64,000 nucleotides of DNA from Microbacterium gorillae (GCF_000826185.2 NZ_LN648875.1:1360356-1424355); one strand, 5' to 3'; shown: positions 1-12,537, counted from the first letter of the stretch. Program-made: numbers and translations. Notes: generated from the sequence alone by a model not told the origin.

Positions 1-1131
<1,131 letters not shown>

Positions 1132-1170
1132 GTTCGCTTCTCAGTCTTCGATTCGTGTCGGTTCCGTGGA

Positions 1171-3225
<2,055 letters not shown>

Positions 3226-3254
3226 TCAGCGTGCTCCAGATCTTCCAAAGGCAA

Positions 3255-3282
3255 CCTCCACCCTATCAAACAACGGTGGAGG
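3255..3282 (-). promoter_or_regulatory. gyrB upstream hairpin with possible -10 element
   Basis: Eight-base arms CCTCCACC and GGTGGAGG face each other across a 12-base loop, 33-60 bases upstream of the gyrB start. Read toward gyrB, the loop contains TAGGGT, a fair actinobacterial -10 hexamer. The hairpin may be part of gyrB supercoiling control or chance; the evidence is only the sequence. Confidence 0.3.
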
Positions 3283-3341
3283 AAACGCCGTGAACGGCCC
3301 TGTGCGACGCTGAAACAGCTCGACAGGTTCTCGGAGATGTC

Positions 3342-3818
3342 TCACCCGTAGGTATCGCGCGGGCCCCGCCCTGGAGCCGTTCTGGGGCCCCATTTCCAGG
3401 AGGGGACGTCCGGCCCCACAAAACGCACCGCGTCCACGCCCGCCTGCGGGTGACGTGTGGCGATCTGGGTCATGATCTGCGCGCGCATGAACTGCAGCTG
3501 CTTGGTCCAGGCCGTCGAATCGCACCGGATCGTGAGCGTGCCGTCCACCAATGAGACCGGCGTGGTGTGCGCCGCGGTCTCCGGGCCGGCCACCTCCGCC
3601 CACTGCAGGAGGAGGTCCTCCTGCGCGAGCTGCGAATCCCAGCCCGCCTGCTTGGTCACCTCGGCGAGGGCGTCGCCGAGCCCGCGGGGGTCACGACCGG
3701 ATGTGAACGGTGCGTTCTCATCGTCATCGGTTCGACGGGTGCGCCGGCGCCGCTGCGGAGCCTTCAATCCACGCAAGCGCAGATAGGTCGCGAGAGACTC
3801 CGGGATCTCGTCACTCAT
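3342..3818 (-). CDS. DUF721 (DciA-like) family protein
   Basis: This 158-residue protein belongs to the DUF721 family found next to recF and gyrB in actinobacteria. The family is related to DciA, the bacterial factor that helps load replicative helicase, so a replication role is likely but not proven here. The core reads AEVTKQAGWDSQLAQEDLLL, then WAEVAGPETAAHT and GTLTIRCDSTAWTKQLQFMR, a KH-like fold typical of the family. The N-terminal part is basic and disordered. The chosen start, MSDEIPES at 3818, overlaps the recF stop by 8 bases, so the pair is translationally coupled. An upstream in-frame Met would run further into recF and is unlikely. Confidence 0.85.
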   Translation of the reverse strand: MSDEIPESLATYLRLRGLKAPQRRRRTRRTDDDENAPFTSGRDPRGLGDALAEVTKQAGWDSQLAQEDLLLQWAEVAGPETAAHTTPVSLVDGTLTIRCDSTAWTKQLQFMRAQIMTQIATRHPQAGVDAVRFVGPDVPSWKWGPRTAPGRGPRDTYG

Positions 3819-4962
3819 CAACGCCCACGATCGTGCCGTGCTCCACGCGTACCGTCCGCGCTCGCAGCGCGGCGGGCACATCCTCCTCGACCGCCGACGT
3901 GACGATGACCTGCTCGTAGTCGGCGGCGATCGCGGACAGACGCGCCCGTCGATCCGCGTCCAGTTCTGCGAAGACGTCGTCGAGGATGAGGACGGGATCG
4001 CCCACCCCGGTCTCCTCGCGCAGCAGTTCCGCAGAACTCAACCGCAGCGCCAACGCGACCGACCAGGACTCCCCGTGCGAGGCGTATCCCTTCACCGGCA
4101 GTCCCCGCACCCGCAGAAGCAGGTCATCGCGATGCGGTCCGACGAGAGTCAGTCCCCGGTCCAGTTCGGCGGATCGCCGGTTCGCCAAAGCGGTCCGGAA
4201 GAGATCCGCGGTGGAGAGGTCTCCGGTGTCCGCGCGGTCGTCTTCGCCGTCCTCCGGGTCGACACCGTGCACGGACAGCGCCCAGGCCAGTTCCGGGGCG
4301 TGGTCCGCGCCCGCGATCGCGGCGTACGCGGTGGAGAGCGGCGCCGCCAACTCCGCGGCGAGAGCCACCCGTGCGTCGATCAGCTGCGAACCGAGGCCGA
4401 CCAGCTTTTCGTCCCACACCTCCAGTGTGGACAACCCTTCCCTGCGGATGCCGCGTGCGCGCGCGGATTTCAGCAGTGCGTTGCGCTGGCGCAGAACGCG
4501 GTCGTAGTCAGCGATGACCGACGCCAGGCGCGGGCGCCGCTGCACCAGCAGCTGATCGACGAACCGGCGACGCGAGGACGGATCCCCTCGGACGATCTGC
4601 AGGTCTTCCGGGGCGAACAGGACCACGTGGGCGTATCGCGGCAGCTCCGCCGGCTTCACCGGGGATCCGTTGATGCGCGCCTTGTTCGAACCCTGCTTGT
4701 TCAGCTGCAACTCAAGCTGGACTCGACGGTCCCCGTGAGCGAGGCGTGCGCGGACGAACGCCGCATCCTCCCCCTCGCGGACCATCGGCGCGTCCGTTGA
4801 CACCCGGTGTGATCCGAGCGTCGCGAGGTACGCGATCGACTCGGCCAGATTCGTCTTGCCCTGACCGTTACGGCCGACGAAGACGTTCGGTCCGGGCCCG
4901 AGCGGCACATCCGCCGCGGCGTAGTTGCGGAAATCCGTGAGGCTGAGGTGCTCGACGAACAT
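3811..4962 (-). CDS. recF: DNA replication and repair protein RecF
   Basis: RecF is an SMC-like ABC ATPase that binds DNA at gaps and helps RecOR load RecA. The start MFVEHLSLTDFRNY at 4962 matches the family N-terminus and has a GGAG element just upstream; a start seven codons earlier is poorer. Walker A is GRNGQGKTN near residue 36. The ABC signature region is SHGESWSVALALRLSSAELL and Walker B is PVLILDDVFAELD. At 383 residues the length is normal. It lies between dnaN and the DUF721 gene in one minus-strand run. Confidence 0.95.
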   Translation of the reverse strand: MFVEHLSLTDFRNYAAADVPLGPGPNVFVGRNGQGKTNLAESIAYLATLGSHRVSTDAPMVREGEDAAFVRARLAHGDRRVQLELQLNKQGSNKARINGSPVKPAELPRYAHVVLFAPEDLQIVRGDPSSRRRFVDQLLVQRRPRLASVIADYDRVLRQRNALLKSARARGIRREGLSTLEVWDEKLVGLGSQLIDARVALAAELAAPLSTAYAAIAGADHAPELAWALSVHGVDPEDGEDDRADTGDLSTADLFRTALANRRSAELDRGLTLVGPHRDDLLLRVRGLPVKGYASHGESWSVALALRLSSAELLREETGVGDPVLILDDVFAELDADRRARLSAIAADYEQVIVTSAVEEDVPAALRARTVRVEHGTIVGVDE

Positions 4963-5052
4963 CCTCACTCCCCCACGATGCACGCACGCGTGCCGCGGCG
5001 TGAGCCCTCGTCCGTCACGCCGCCGAAACCATCTCGACGCGCCGACATCCGG

Positions 5053-6192
5053 TCAGCGCAGCAGCAGGTTGGGCTGCAGCAGGTACTTGAAGTTGTCGCC
5101 GGCGCCATCGACCGAGGTCTGAGCCGTGACGAGGATCGGGCTCAGCTTGTTCGCGTTGTCCGTCGACGTGAACGTGATGCGCGCGAACTCGCTGCGCACT
5201 GCGCCGAGCGCCTCCAGGAGGTACTGGGGGTTCAGGCCGATCGTGACGTCGTCCCCACCGGTCAGCGTGGCGTCGACGGACTCCGAGGCGCGCGCCTGCT
5301 CGTTGCCCGACGCGTCCATCGTGACGGCTTCGCCGGTGAACGTGAAGCGCAGGGGTGCCGAGCGGTCAAGCACCAGGGCCACACGGCGCACGGCTTCGGC
5401 CAGATCCGCCGTGTTGACCACGGCGTAGTGCTCCGTCTGCTCCGGGAACAGCCGCCGCACGGGCGGGAAGTTGCCCTTGATCAGCAGCGAGGTGACGGTC
5501 TTGTTGCCGGCGGTGAAGGCGATGATCTCGCGGTCCGAGGATCCGGAGAAGGCCACGGAGATGTTCTCGTCGTGAGCGAAGGTCTTGCCGACCTCCTGCA
5601 GGGTGCGAGCAGGGACCAGCGCGCTGGTGTCCGTCGCCTCCCCGTCCCAGTTGATGTCGCGCAGCGCGACGCGGTAGCGGTCGGTGGCCACGAGGCTCAG
5701 CTCCGTGCCGGACACCTCGAGCAGCACGCCGGTCAGCACGGGAGTCACATCATCGCGCGATGCGGCGAAGGCGACCTGGGCGATGGCCGTCGCGAACTCA
5801 TCCGCCGGCACGAGCCCCGACTGCCCCGTCACCTCCGGGATTGCGGGATATTCCGCTACCGGCATGGATGCGAGGGTGAAGCGTGCCGATCCGCACGTCA
5901 GGACGATCGCGCCGTCATCCTCGACGGCGATCTGGATCGGAGCGTTCGGCAGGCGGCTGGCGATGTCGGACAGCAGACGCCCGTGCACCAGAATCGTGCC
6001 GGGCTCGTCGACGGTCGCTTCGATCGTGGTGCGGGCCGACGCCTCGTAATCGAAGGCGGACAGGGACAGACCTGCGTCGCCGGCTTCGATGAGCACGCCG
6101 GCCAGGATCGGCTGGGGGTTCCGCTGCGGCAGCAGCTTGACGACGAATGAAACCGCGTCGCTGAAGACATCGCGATTGACGTGGAACTTCAC
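5053..6192 (-). CDS. dnaN: DNA polymerase III beta sliding clamp
   Basis: DnaN forms the ring-shaped processivity clamp around DNA. The 379-residue product has the usual three-domain length. The N-terminus is MKFHVNRDVFSDAVSFVVKL and the C-terminus ends in YLLQPNLLLR, near the hydrophobic-cleft tail seen in actinobacterial clamps. Translation starts at a GTG at 6192 with GGGAG six bases upstream. It is separated from dnaA by oriC and followed after 90 bases by recF, the standard order. Confidence 0.97.
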   Translation of the reverse strand: MKFHVNRDVFSDAVSFVVKLLPQRNPQPILAGVLIEAGDAGLSLSAFDYEASARTTIEATVDEPGTILVHGRLLSDIASRLPNAPIQIAVEDDGAIVLTCGSARFTLASMPVAEYPAIPEVTGQSGLVPADEFATAIAQVAFAASRDDVTPVLTGVLLEVSGTELSLVATDRYRVALRDINWDGEATDTSALVPARTLQEVGKTFAHDENISVAFSGSSDREIIAFTAGNKTVTSLLIKGNFPPVRRLFPEQTEHYAVVNTADLAEAVRRVALVLDRSAPLRFTFTGEAVTMDASGNEQARASESVDATLTGGDDVTIGLNPQYLLEALGAVRSEFARITFTSTDNANKLSPILVTAQTSVDGAGDNFKYLLQPNLLLR

Positions 6193-6380
6193 GGCCGCTC
6201 CCTTTGGATTCGTGCCCGAGACCGTCGAACCTGGCCCGGACTGACCATCGTAGTGCCCACGTCCGTCCTGTCCATGTCTGAGTCCCGCCGAGGTCGCTCA
6301 AACGGGCTCTCATCCAGAAGGTGATGGATTGGCCCATTTCAGAGAGAGATCTGGTTAACGGTGTTAACGCCTGTGGAGAC

Positions 6381-6389
6381 TGTGGATAA
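6381..6389 (-). promoter_or_regulatory. DnaA box
   Basis: Perfect complement of TTATCCACA. It is flanked by two weaker TGTGGA copies starting at 6372 and 6393, giving three same-direction copies in 30 bases next to the GTTAAC pair. Confidence 0.85.
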
Positions 6390-6496
6390 CCCTGTGGAAC
6401 CCAAGGGGCGCAAGGGAACTACAGGTGTGTGACTTGTGGAGACCCTTGGGATTACGCGGAAGAACGGGGTGAGTCGAAATTCGGTTAACCGCGGAG

Positions 6497-6505
6497 TTGT
6501 CCACA
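6497..6505 (+). promoter_or_regulatory. DnaA box
   Basis: TTGTCCACA, the form favoured by actinobacterial DnaA (one base from the E. coli consensus). It is eight bases downstream of a GTTAAC hexamer inside oriC. Confidence 0.8.
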
Positions 6506-6548
6506 GCCGGATCGATTTCCCTCACATCCATCCACGCTCTGAGTGGCG

Positions 6549-6568
6549 TTATCCACAACTTATCCACA
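6549..6568 (+). promoter_or_regulatory. tandem pair of DnaA boxes
   Basis: Two perfect TTATCCACA boxes, at 6549-6557 and 6560-6568, lie in the same direction with two bases between them, one helical turn apart. This suits cooperative DnaA binding on one face of the helix. Confidence 0.9.
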
Positions 6569-6775
6569 TGGGGATTGTGGCGCGATCCTGCGGCGTGTCG
6601 GAGCGTTCGCGAGAACGCGCTGAGGCGCCGAACGGCGGGTCCGAGGGGATTTTCGAGGTCGCTGACGGCACGGTCGTGGAGCGGGACGCAGTGCCGTCCC
6701 GGGAGCTTCGACCGCGGGGCGCGGGGCTGTTAACAACCCTGCGGGTCGCGTGTTAACCGCGTGGAGGTCGTCGGT

Positions 6776-8188
6776 TCAGCGCCGACCGAGCTGAGTCGTG
6801 ATCTCGGTGACCTGGTTGTAGATCGAGCGACGCTCCTTCATGAGGTCGCTGATCTTCTTGTACGCGTACATGACCGTCGTGTGGTCGCGGCCGCCGAACA
6901 GCTGCCCGATCTTCGGCAAGGACAGGTTCGTCCGCTCACGGCACAGGTACATCGCGATCTGACGGGCCGTGGCGATCGCCTGCGACCGGCTGGAACCGTA
7001 GAAGTCGTCGACCGTGAGGTTGAAGTACTGCGCGGTGGCGTTGATGATGTCCGTCGGCGACACCGCGTTCGTGTCGGACTGGTCGATGATGTCGCGCAGG
7101 ACGGTCTGGGCGAGGGTGATGTCGAGGTTCGAGCGGTTGAGGCTGGCGAACGCGGAGACGCGGATGAGGGCGCCCTCGAGCTCACGGATGTTCGCGGAGA
7201 CGACCGTCGCGATGTACTCCATCACCTCGTCCGGGATGAGCAATCGCTCGCTCTGGGCCTTCTTGCGCAGGATCGCGATGCGCGTCTCCAGGTCCGGCGC
7301 CTGCACGTCGGTGATCAGGCCCCATTCGAACCGGCTGCGCATGCGGTCCTCGAACCCGGTGAGCAGCTTCGGCGCGACGTCGGAGGTGATGACGACCTGC
7401 TTGTCGTGATCGTGCAGGGTGTTGAACGTGTGGAAGAAGGCTTCCTGGGTCTCTGCCCTGCCCTGGAGGAACTGGATGTCATCGATGAGCAGGATGTCGA
7501 CGTCACGGTACCGAGCCTGGAACGCGGCACCGCGGTTGTTGGCGATCGAGTTGATGAAGTCGTTCGTGAACTCTTCGCTGGATACGTAACGGACGCGAAC
7601 TCCCGCGTACATGCTGATCGCGTAGTCGCCGATGGCGTGCAGGAGGTGGGTCTTGCCGAGGCCGGAGTCGCCGTAGATGAACAGCGGGTTGTACGCCTTG
7701 GCGGGCGCCTCGGCGACCGCGACCGCGGCGGCGTGCGCGAAACGGTTGGACTGGCCGATCACGAAGTTGTCGAACGTGTACTTGGGGTTCAGCCGAGTGT
7801 CGCTGCGCGACGTGAACGACGGTGCCGGACCAGCTGTCGTCGTGGGTTCCACGACCGTTCGTTCCGGCTCGGGTGCGCTGATCGTGACCGGCACGGGGAA
7901 GGTCTCGAGGTCGGGATTCACCACGATGCGGAACGAATTCGCCTGCTGATCCTCCGGCAACTCCGCGCCGGCACCGGCGAGAGATTCCAGGATCGACGTT
8001 CGCACCCGTTTGATCTGCGCGGCGGTGAGGTCGTTGGGCACGTCGAGGAAGAGAACACCGTTCATCACGCCCTGCGCGATGGCGAGGTTCAGAAAGCCCT
8101 GAACCTGCGGCGAGACGTTCTGATCCGTCTCGAGGCGTTCCAGGACGGCCCTCCAGACGGGTACATCCGGCAGTTCGGCCTGTGACAT
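6776..8188 (-). CDS. dnaA: chromosomal replication initiator DnaA
   Basis: DnaA binds the oriC boxes and melts the origin. The 470-residue product starts with [20 protein letters not shown] (domain I), followed by a linker rich in Pro, Thr and Ala. The AAA+ domain has Walker [10 protein letters not shown] and Walker [12 protein letters not shown]. The C-terminal DNA-binding domain carries the signature [16 protein letters not shown]. The ATG at 8188 has AGGGG five bases upstream. An upstream DnaA box at 8251 suggests autoregulation. Confidence 0.97.
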   Translation of the reverse strand: MSQAELPDVPVWRAVLERLETDQNVSPQVQGFLNLAIAQGVMNGVLFLDVPNDLTAAQIKRVRTSILESLAGAGAELPEDQQANSFRIVVNPDLETFPVPVTISAPEPERTVVEPTTTAGPAPSFTSRSDTRLNPKYTFDNFVIGQSNRFAHAAAVAVAEAPAKAYNPLFIYGDSGLGKTHLLHAIGDYAISMYAGVRVRYVSSEEFTNDFINSIANNRGAAFQARYRDVDILLIDDIQFLQGRAETQEAFFHTFNTLHDHDKQVVITSDVAPKLLTGFEDRMRSRFEWGLITDVQAPDLETRIAILRKKAQSERLLIPDEVMEYIATVVSANIRELEGALIRVSAFASLNRSNLDITLAQTVLRDIIDQSDTNAVSPTDIINATAQYFNLTVDDFYGSSRSQAIATARQIAMYLCRERTNLSLPKIGQLFGGRDHTTVMYAYKKISDLMKERRSIYNQVTEITTQLGRR

Positions 8189-8250
8189 GGGGTCCCCTCG
8201 GTACGACGAAAGAAGCGAGCTCAGCCGCCTCGGATCGGGAAACCCGTGGT

Positions 8251-8259
8251 TGTGGATAA
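8251..8259 (-). promoter_or_regulatory. DnaA box in the dnaA promoter region
   Basis: Perfect complement of TTATCCACA, 63 bases upstream of the dnaA start. A weaker copy (TGTGGACAC) lies at 8311. The position fits self-repression of dnaA. The rest of the 318-base gap from 8189 to 8506 holds the dnaA and rpmH promoters and no further gene that I can see. Confidence 0.75.
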
Positions 8260-8389
8260 CTCGCGTATCAGACACGCTAGACGAGTGCGCGATTAACGCG
8301 CAAACCCCACTGTGGACACGGCGGGCGCGTCGCGGCACGGTCTGAGCATCGCCTGGGGATAATGTTCCGTTCGGCACTCTCGGTTTGCG

Positions 8390-8418
8390 TTGACCCACCC
8401 CGGGGTCGTAGCCTAAAT
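8390..8418 (+). promoter_or_regulatory. rpmH promoter
   Basis: TTGACC at 8390-8395 and CTAAAT at 8413-8418 are separated by exactly 17 bases, a good housekeeping-sigma promoter. The expected start near 8425 leaves a leader of about 80 bases before rpmH. Confidence 0.65.
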
Positions 8419-8506
8419 CGGTTGACTTGTGCCTGTTCCGGCGCAAGCCCCTGTCCGCACGTCTCCGGCCGCAGCGATCCCGGTGACAGCATTTCCGGAG
8501 TACATC

Positions 8507-8644
8507 ATGACTAAGCGCACTTTCCAGCCGAACAACCGCCGTCGCGCCAAGAAGCACGGCTTCCGCGCCCGCATGCGCACCCGCGCCGGCCGCGCCATTC
8601 TTTCGGCTCGCCGCGGCAAGGGCCGCACCGAGCTCTCGGCGTAA
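8507..8644 (+). CDS. rpmH: 50S ribosomal protein bL34
   Basis: This is a small, very basic large-subunit ribosomal protein of 45 residues. [20 protein letters not shown] and the Arg/Lys-rich remainder are diagnostic of bL34. GGAG precedes the ATG at 8507. It heads the conserved rpmH-rnpA-yidD-yidC-khpB-rsmG run on the opposite side of the origin from dnaA. Confidence 0.97.
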   Translation: MTKRTFQPNNRRRAKKHGFRARMRTRAGRAILSARRGKGRTELSA

Positions 8645-8652
8645 CACCCGCG

Positions 8653-8988
8653 GTGCTCGCGCGTCCGCATCGACTCACCCGCGGTGGCGACTACAAGTCC
8701 GTCGTCCGCGGGGGAGGTCGATGCGCGGGCGGGTCGATCGTGACCTACGTCGTTCACTCCGGTGAGCACCGTGAGGCGCGCTTCGGCTTCATCGTGAGCA
8801 AGCAGGTGGGCGGCGCGGTGGTTCGTAATACCGTGCGGCGCCGACTGAAGGCCATCTGCGCGGAGGCGCTGCCCTCTGTGCGCTCGGGCGCGGATATCGT
8901 CATCCGCGCCCTTCCGTCGTCTGCGACCGCCGAGTTCGCCGACCTGCGGTCGCAGGTCGTCCGGTGTCTGGAGAAGCGCGCATCATGA
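8653..8988 (+). CDS. rnpA: ribonuclease P protein component
   Basis: RnpA helps the RNase P RNA remove 5' leaders from tRNA precursors. The 111-residue protein begins at a GTG ([14 protein letters not shown]) eight bases after the rpmH stop. It shows the family motif [20 protein letters not shown], with the conserved basic residues that contact RNA. Its stop overlaps the yidD start (ATGA). Confidence 0.95.
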   Translation: MLARPHRLTRGGDYKSVVRGGGRCAGGSIVTYVVHSGEHREARFGFIVSKQVGGAVVRNTVRRRLKAICAEALPSVRSGADIVIRALPSSATAEFADLRSQVVRCLEKRAS

Positions 8989-9350
8989 GCACCACGCTCC
9001 CCGCCGCATCGGTCGGGACGGCGCATCTGCGATCGCACCAGATTCCGGCGTCTCTGCCGCTGTGGCCGCGCAATGTCGCGATCGGCCTCCTCACCGCATA
9101 TCGGGCGGTGATCTCGCCCCTGTACGGTGATGTCTGTCGGTACTACCCGTCGTGCTCCGCCTACGGTGTGGGCGCGGTACAGCAGCACGGTGCCGTGAAA
9201 GGCTCGGCTCTTGCGCTGGCACGGATCCTCCGTTGCCACCCGTGGGCGGCCGGCGGTGTGGATGATGTCCCGCCGCACAAGAACTTCCGGTACGCATTGA
9301 CCCCCCGCGGGTTCGTCGTACCGTCCCCCTCAGAAAGGACGGATTCGTGA
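8985..9350 (+). CDS. yidD: membrane protein insertion efficiency factor YidD
   Basis: YidD is a small membrane-associated protein that assists insertion alongside YidC. The 121-residue product carries the family core YRAVISPLYGDVCRYYPSCS, then YGVGAVQQHGAVKG and a terminal HPWAAGGVDDVP block. The three conserved cysteines are present. The ATG overlaps the rnpA stop, and its own stop overlaps the yidC GTG, so the three are coupled. Confidence 0.93.
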   Translation: MSTTLPAASVGTAHLRSHQIPASLPLWPRNVAIGLLTAYRAVISPLYGDVCRYYPSCSAYGVGAVQQHGAVKGSALALARILRCHPWAAGGVDDVPPHKNFRYALTPRGFVVPSPSERTDS

Positions 9351-10474
9351 CGAGTCTGCTGATCGCCGCGACCACCTCGCCCTCGCCGACGTCGTCTTCG
9401 TCGGGCGGGTTCGATCTCTTGAGCACCATCCTGTGGCCGCTGAAGTGGCTCGTCGAGATGATCCTCGTGGCCTGGCACTGGTTGCTCACGGCCGTCGGGC
9501 TCGATCCCGCGTCGGGTCTGACCTGGGTGCTCTCCATCATCGGCCTGGTCGTCGTGGTCCGCGCCGCGATGATCCCGCTCATGGTCAAGCAGATCAAGAG
9601 CCAGCGGCGCATGATGGAGATCGCGCCGCAGATGAAGAAGATCCAGGACAAGTACCGGGGCAAGCGCGATCAGCTCTCTCGTGAGGCGATGAGCCGCGAG
9701 ACGATGGCCCTGTACAAGAAGAACGGCACTTCGCCCGTATCGGGCTGTCTGCCGATCCTCGTGCAGATGCCCGTGTTCTTCTCCCTCTTCTCGGTGCTTC
9801 GCGACGTGAAGGCTCACGCCGAGAGCGGTGTCGGTGGTGTCGGTCTGCTCAACGCGCATCTGACCGCCGAGTTCTACGACGCCAAGCTCTTCGGTGTCGC
9901 CTCCCTGCACGATGACCTGGTCACGGCGTGGACGCAGCACACCGACGGTTGGCAGACCACGGTGACGATCCTCGTGATCCTCGTCGTCCTCATGATCTCG
10001 TCGCAGTTCTTCACCCAGTTGCAGATCATCTCGAAGAACCTGTCGCCCGAGGCCAAGACCGGCCAGGCGTATCAGATGCAGAAGATCATGCTCTACATTC
10101 TGCCGTTCGCCTTCGTCTTCTCCGGCGTTTTCTTCCCGCTCGGTGTCGTCATCTACTGGTTCGTGTCGAACCTGTGGACGATGGGTCAGCAGTTCGTCGT
10201 CATCCGTGAGATGCCCACGCCCGGTTCCGAGGCCGCGAAGGCCCGTGAGGAGCGTCTCGCGCGAAAGGGCAAGGCGATCGATTCCAAGGGCAAGGTCGTG
10301 CCGATGGCCGTCTACCGCGCGGAGCAGGACCGCCTCCTCGATGAGGCGCAGAAGAAGAAGGCCGCCGCACCCAAGCGCGAGCAGCCGATGGGCAAGTCGC
10401 GCGCGAAGAAGCAGTCCCAAAAGGGAAGCCCGAATCCGGGAACCGCCAACGGATCCGACAAGGACAACGCATGA
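9347..10474 (+). CDS. yidC: membrane protein insertase YidC (Oxa1 family)
   Basis: YidC inserts and folds membrane proteins, alone or with SecYEG. The 375-residue protein begins at a GTG overlapping the yidD stop. Membrane segments are visible near residues 27-47, 55-75, 130-150, 200-220 and 240-275. The hydrophilic loop KSQRRMMEIAPQMKKIQDKY between the first membrane segments is typical of Oxa1/YidC. The C-terminal tail is Lys/Arg-rich, as in Gram-positive YidC that contacts ribosomes. The large periplasmic domain of proteobacterial YidC is absent. Confidence 0.95.
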   Translation: MTSLLIAATTSPSPTSSSSGGFDLLSTILWPLKWLVEMILVAWHWLLTAVGLDPASGLTWVLSIIGLVVVVRAAMIPLMVKQIKSQRRMMEIAPQMKKIQDKYRGKRDQLSREAMSRETMALYKKNGTSPVSGCLPILVQMPVFFSLFSVLRDVKAHAESGVGGVGLLNAHLTAEFYDAKLFGVASLHDDLVTAWTQHTDGWQTTVTILVILVVLMISSQFFTQLQIISKNLSPEAKTGQAYQMQKIMLYILPFAFVFSGVFFPLGVVIYWFVSNLWTMGQQFVVIREMPTPGSEAAKAREERLARKGKAIDSKGKVVPMAVYRAEQDRLLDEAQKKKAAAPKREQPMGKSRAKKQSQKGSPNPGTANGSDKDNA

Positions 10475-10965
10475 CTGGCACCACGCACGACGAGCGCATC
10501 CCGGTGACCGTGGCGGAACTCGAGCAGGAGGGTGACGTCGCTGCCGACTACATCGAGGGTCTGCTGGACATCGCCGACATCGAGGGGGACCTCGAGCTGG
10601 ACGTCCGCCAGGGACGTGCGTACGTGTCCGTCGAGTCCTCGGACCCGTCGCTGCGCGTGCTGTCCGACCCGGACACGGTTCAGGCACTGCAGGAGCTGAC
10701 GCGCCTGGCGGTGCAGAATCGCACGGGTCGATTCTCTCGCCTGATCCTCGACGTCGGTGGCTCGCGGGACACGCGTCAGCAGGAGCTCTCGCAGCTGGTG
10801 GACCGCGCGGTGGCGCGGCTCGACGAGGGCGCTACGCAGGCGTCTCTGCCATCGATGTCGTCCTACGAGCGCAAGCTGGTCCACGATATCGTCGCCGAGC
10901 GTGGGCTCGTGTCGGAGTCGTACGGTGACGGTGCGGACCGTCACACCGTGATCCGTCGCGCCTGA
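10471..10965 (+). CDS. khpB: RNA-binding protein KhpB (Jag; KH and R3H domains)
   Basis: This 164-residue protein has the KH-like middle region (LELDVRQGRAYVSVES, then a helix with LSDPDTVQALQELTRLAVQ) followed by an R3H domain. The R3H part contains SSYERKLVHDIVAERGLVSE and ends VIRRA. It probably binds RNA with its partner KhpA and affects cell envelope and division, by analogy with other Gram-positive bacteria. The ATG overlaps the yidC stop. The long Jag N-terminal domain of firmicutes is missing, as usual in actinobacteria. Confidence 0.9.
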   Translation: MTGTTHDERIPVTVAELEQEGDVAADYIEGLLDIADIEGDLELDVRQGRAYVSVESSDPSLRVLSDPDTVQALQELTRLAVQNRTGRFSRLILDVGGSRDTRQQELSQLVDRAVARLDEGATQASLPSMSSYERKLVHDIVAERGLVSESYGDGADRHTVIRRA

Positions 10966-10966
10966 G

Positions 10967-11596
10967 ATGAGCGAGCTCGAGATCGAGCCGGCGGCCGCCG
11001 CCACGCTGTTCGGTGACGCTCTGGGAACCGCGCGGGCGTTCACGACGGCCCTTGCCGAGCAGGGTGAAGAGCGTGGGCTGATCGGCCCGCTGGAGCTTCC
11101 GCGGTTGTGGACGCGGCACGTCCTCAACAGCGCGATCGCGGCTCCGCTGTTCACGTCCGGTTCTCGCGTGGGCGACGTGGGGTCCGGATCAGGCCTTCCC
11201 GGACTTGTCCTCGCGATCGCGCGTCCCGACGTCGACTGGGTTCTCATCGAGCCGATGGAGCGTCGCATCGCCTGGCTGACGGAGCAGCGGGATGCTCTCC
11301 GGCTGGAGAACGTCACGATCCTGCGCGCTCGTGCCGAAGAGTGGTCCGAGGGTCCCGTGCTTGATGCCGTGACGGCGCGAGCGGTCAGTGCGCTGCGCAC
11401 GCTCATCCCGATCACCGCTCCGATGGTCCGCGAGGGCGGCGAGCTCATTCTGCTGAAGGGCATGTCCGCGCCGAACGAGATCACGGCCGCCGAGAAGGCG
11501 ATCCGGAAGTACCGGCTCAGGGACGTACGGGTCGAGGTGCTCGGCGAAGGCCTTCTGGCGGAGTCGACGCGGGTCATTCGAGCCAAGGTGCGTTAA
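10967..11596 (+). CDS. rsmG: 16S rRNA (guanine-527-N7)-methyltransferase RsmG
   Basis: RsmG methylates G527 of 16S rRNA using S-adenosylmethionine; its loss gives low-level streptomycin resistance in several bacteria. The 209-residue product has the SAM-binding loop VGDVGSGSGLPGLVLAIARP at about residue 66 and the family segment LWTRHVLNSA just before it. VTARAVSALRTLIPI and ELILLKG complete the fold. It starts one base after the khpB stop. No clear terminator follows, and the parS region begins downstream. Confidence 0.95.
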   Translation: MSELEIEPAAAATLFGDALGTARAFTTALAEQGEERGLIGPLELPRLWTRHVLNSAIAAPLFTSGSRVGDVGSGSGLPGLVLAIARPDVDWVLIEPMERRIAWLTEQRDALRLENVTILRARAEEWSEGPVLDAVTARAVSALRTLIPITAPMVREGGELILLKGMSAPNEITAAEKAIRKYRLRDVRVEVLGEGLLAESTRVIRAKVR

Positions 11597-12114
11597 AACT
11601 AAGTCTGACCTGGGGTTTATCTGGTCGGCGCTCTTGTATTTGTCGGCACAACGGGTGTTGCGGACGGACGTCCATGCGCACCGACGCGACTTCAGAGCAG
11701 GAGGCGTGTCCGCTGAACGATGGCGTTCCCTCGATCGGCAGCGGACGTGCTGGCGGGCCACGCTTGCTGACTTTCGATCGTTCATGGAATCGGTGTCCCC
11801 CGCGATCCGGGAAGTTGCCGTCCGCCGCCGAGAGATTGATCGTGAGACGGACGAGGTCACGCGAATAGGCTTCGCCGCGCGGGTGCGCCGCCCGGACGTG
11901 GTGCGAATCGACGCTCCCGCTGACGCAGCGCTCAGACTGCTTCGGTGGATCTGGCCGGCGGCGTCCTGGGCCCAGTAGGCCAGTCGAATGCGGTGGGGCG
12001 TCACTGTGTCGGCGGGTGCGGGTTCGTTCCACTGAAGGCGGTGAGATTGATCATTGCGGTCTCGGGTATGTCGCGGAGCTCGTCATGAACAGGCCGGGAT
12101 GAATACGCCGCCTG

Positions 12115-12130
12115 TGTTTCACGTGGAACA
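12115..12130. promoter_or_regulatory. parS site 1 (one mismatch)
   Basis: TGTTTCACGTGGAACA differs from the ParB-binding palindrome TGTTTCACGTGAAACA at one base (G for A at position 12). Confidence 0.8.
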
Positions 12131-12257
12131 GTGTCGTGCGTGCTATTGCGGGTCCCGTCGGCTCTGCGCGATCAAGAGTCCTTCGGTGGGACGCTCCTTC
12201 GTCCCATTTCGGGTGAGTCGACGCCTGGTGTCAGTTCCAGCGACCGTTTCCGGTGGA

Positions 12258-12273
12258 TGTTTCACGTGAAACC
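12258..12273. promoter_or_regulatory. parS site 2 (one mismatch)
   Basis: TGTTTCACGTGAAACC; only the last base departs from the consensus. Confidence 0.88.
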
Positions 12274-12521
12274 TGTTTCTGAGAACAAATTCGTCTTCGG
12301 CGGCGTCCCGCAAGGACTGGTCTGCAGGCGAGGCGAGGCGCTGTGGTGCACACGGAGACGATTTCTCGAAGGTCATCCAATGTGAACTGGCTAGAACCGT
12401 ATTCACGACGGCGTGTCCAGGCGGAGTGCCCTGTTTTGGACGCCTCAGAAACGCGTGAGATTGGTGCCACCTGCGAGCGGTGCATGCCGCCGCTGTCGCG
12501 GGTCGGCGGTGCCGGTTGAGT

Positions 12522-12537
12522 TGTTTCACGTGAAACG
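12522..12537. promoter_or_regulatory. parS site 3 (one mismatch)
   Basis: TGTTTCACGTGAAACG; only the last base departs from the consensus. Confidence 0.88.

Larger units (their letters stand above)
6193..6775. other. chromosomal replication origin (oriC)
   Basis: This gene-free 583-base segment lies between dnaN and dnaA, the usual oriC position in actinobacteria. It contains perfect DnaA boxes on both strands plus weaker TGTGGA repeats at 6372, 6393 and 6435. Five GTTAAC hexamers (6354, 6363, 6484, 6729, 6752) give local AT-rich patches in an otherwise GC-rich sequence, and the pair at 6354-6368 could be in or near the unwinding element. Exact melting and start sites cannot be read from the sequence. 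Confidence 0.9.

Noticed and set aside
11634..11978. Possible 114-residue protein after rsmG
   Set aside because: No ribosome site, no family features, and Arg-rich composition unlike real neighbours.
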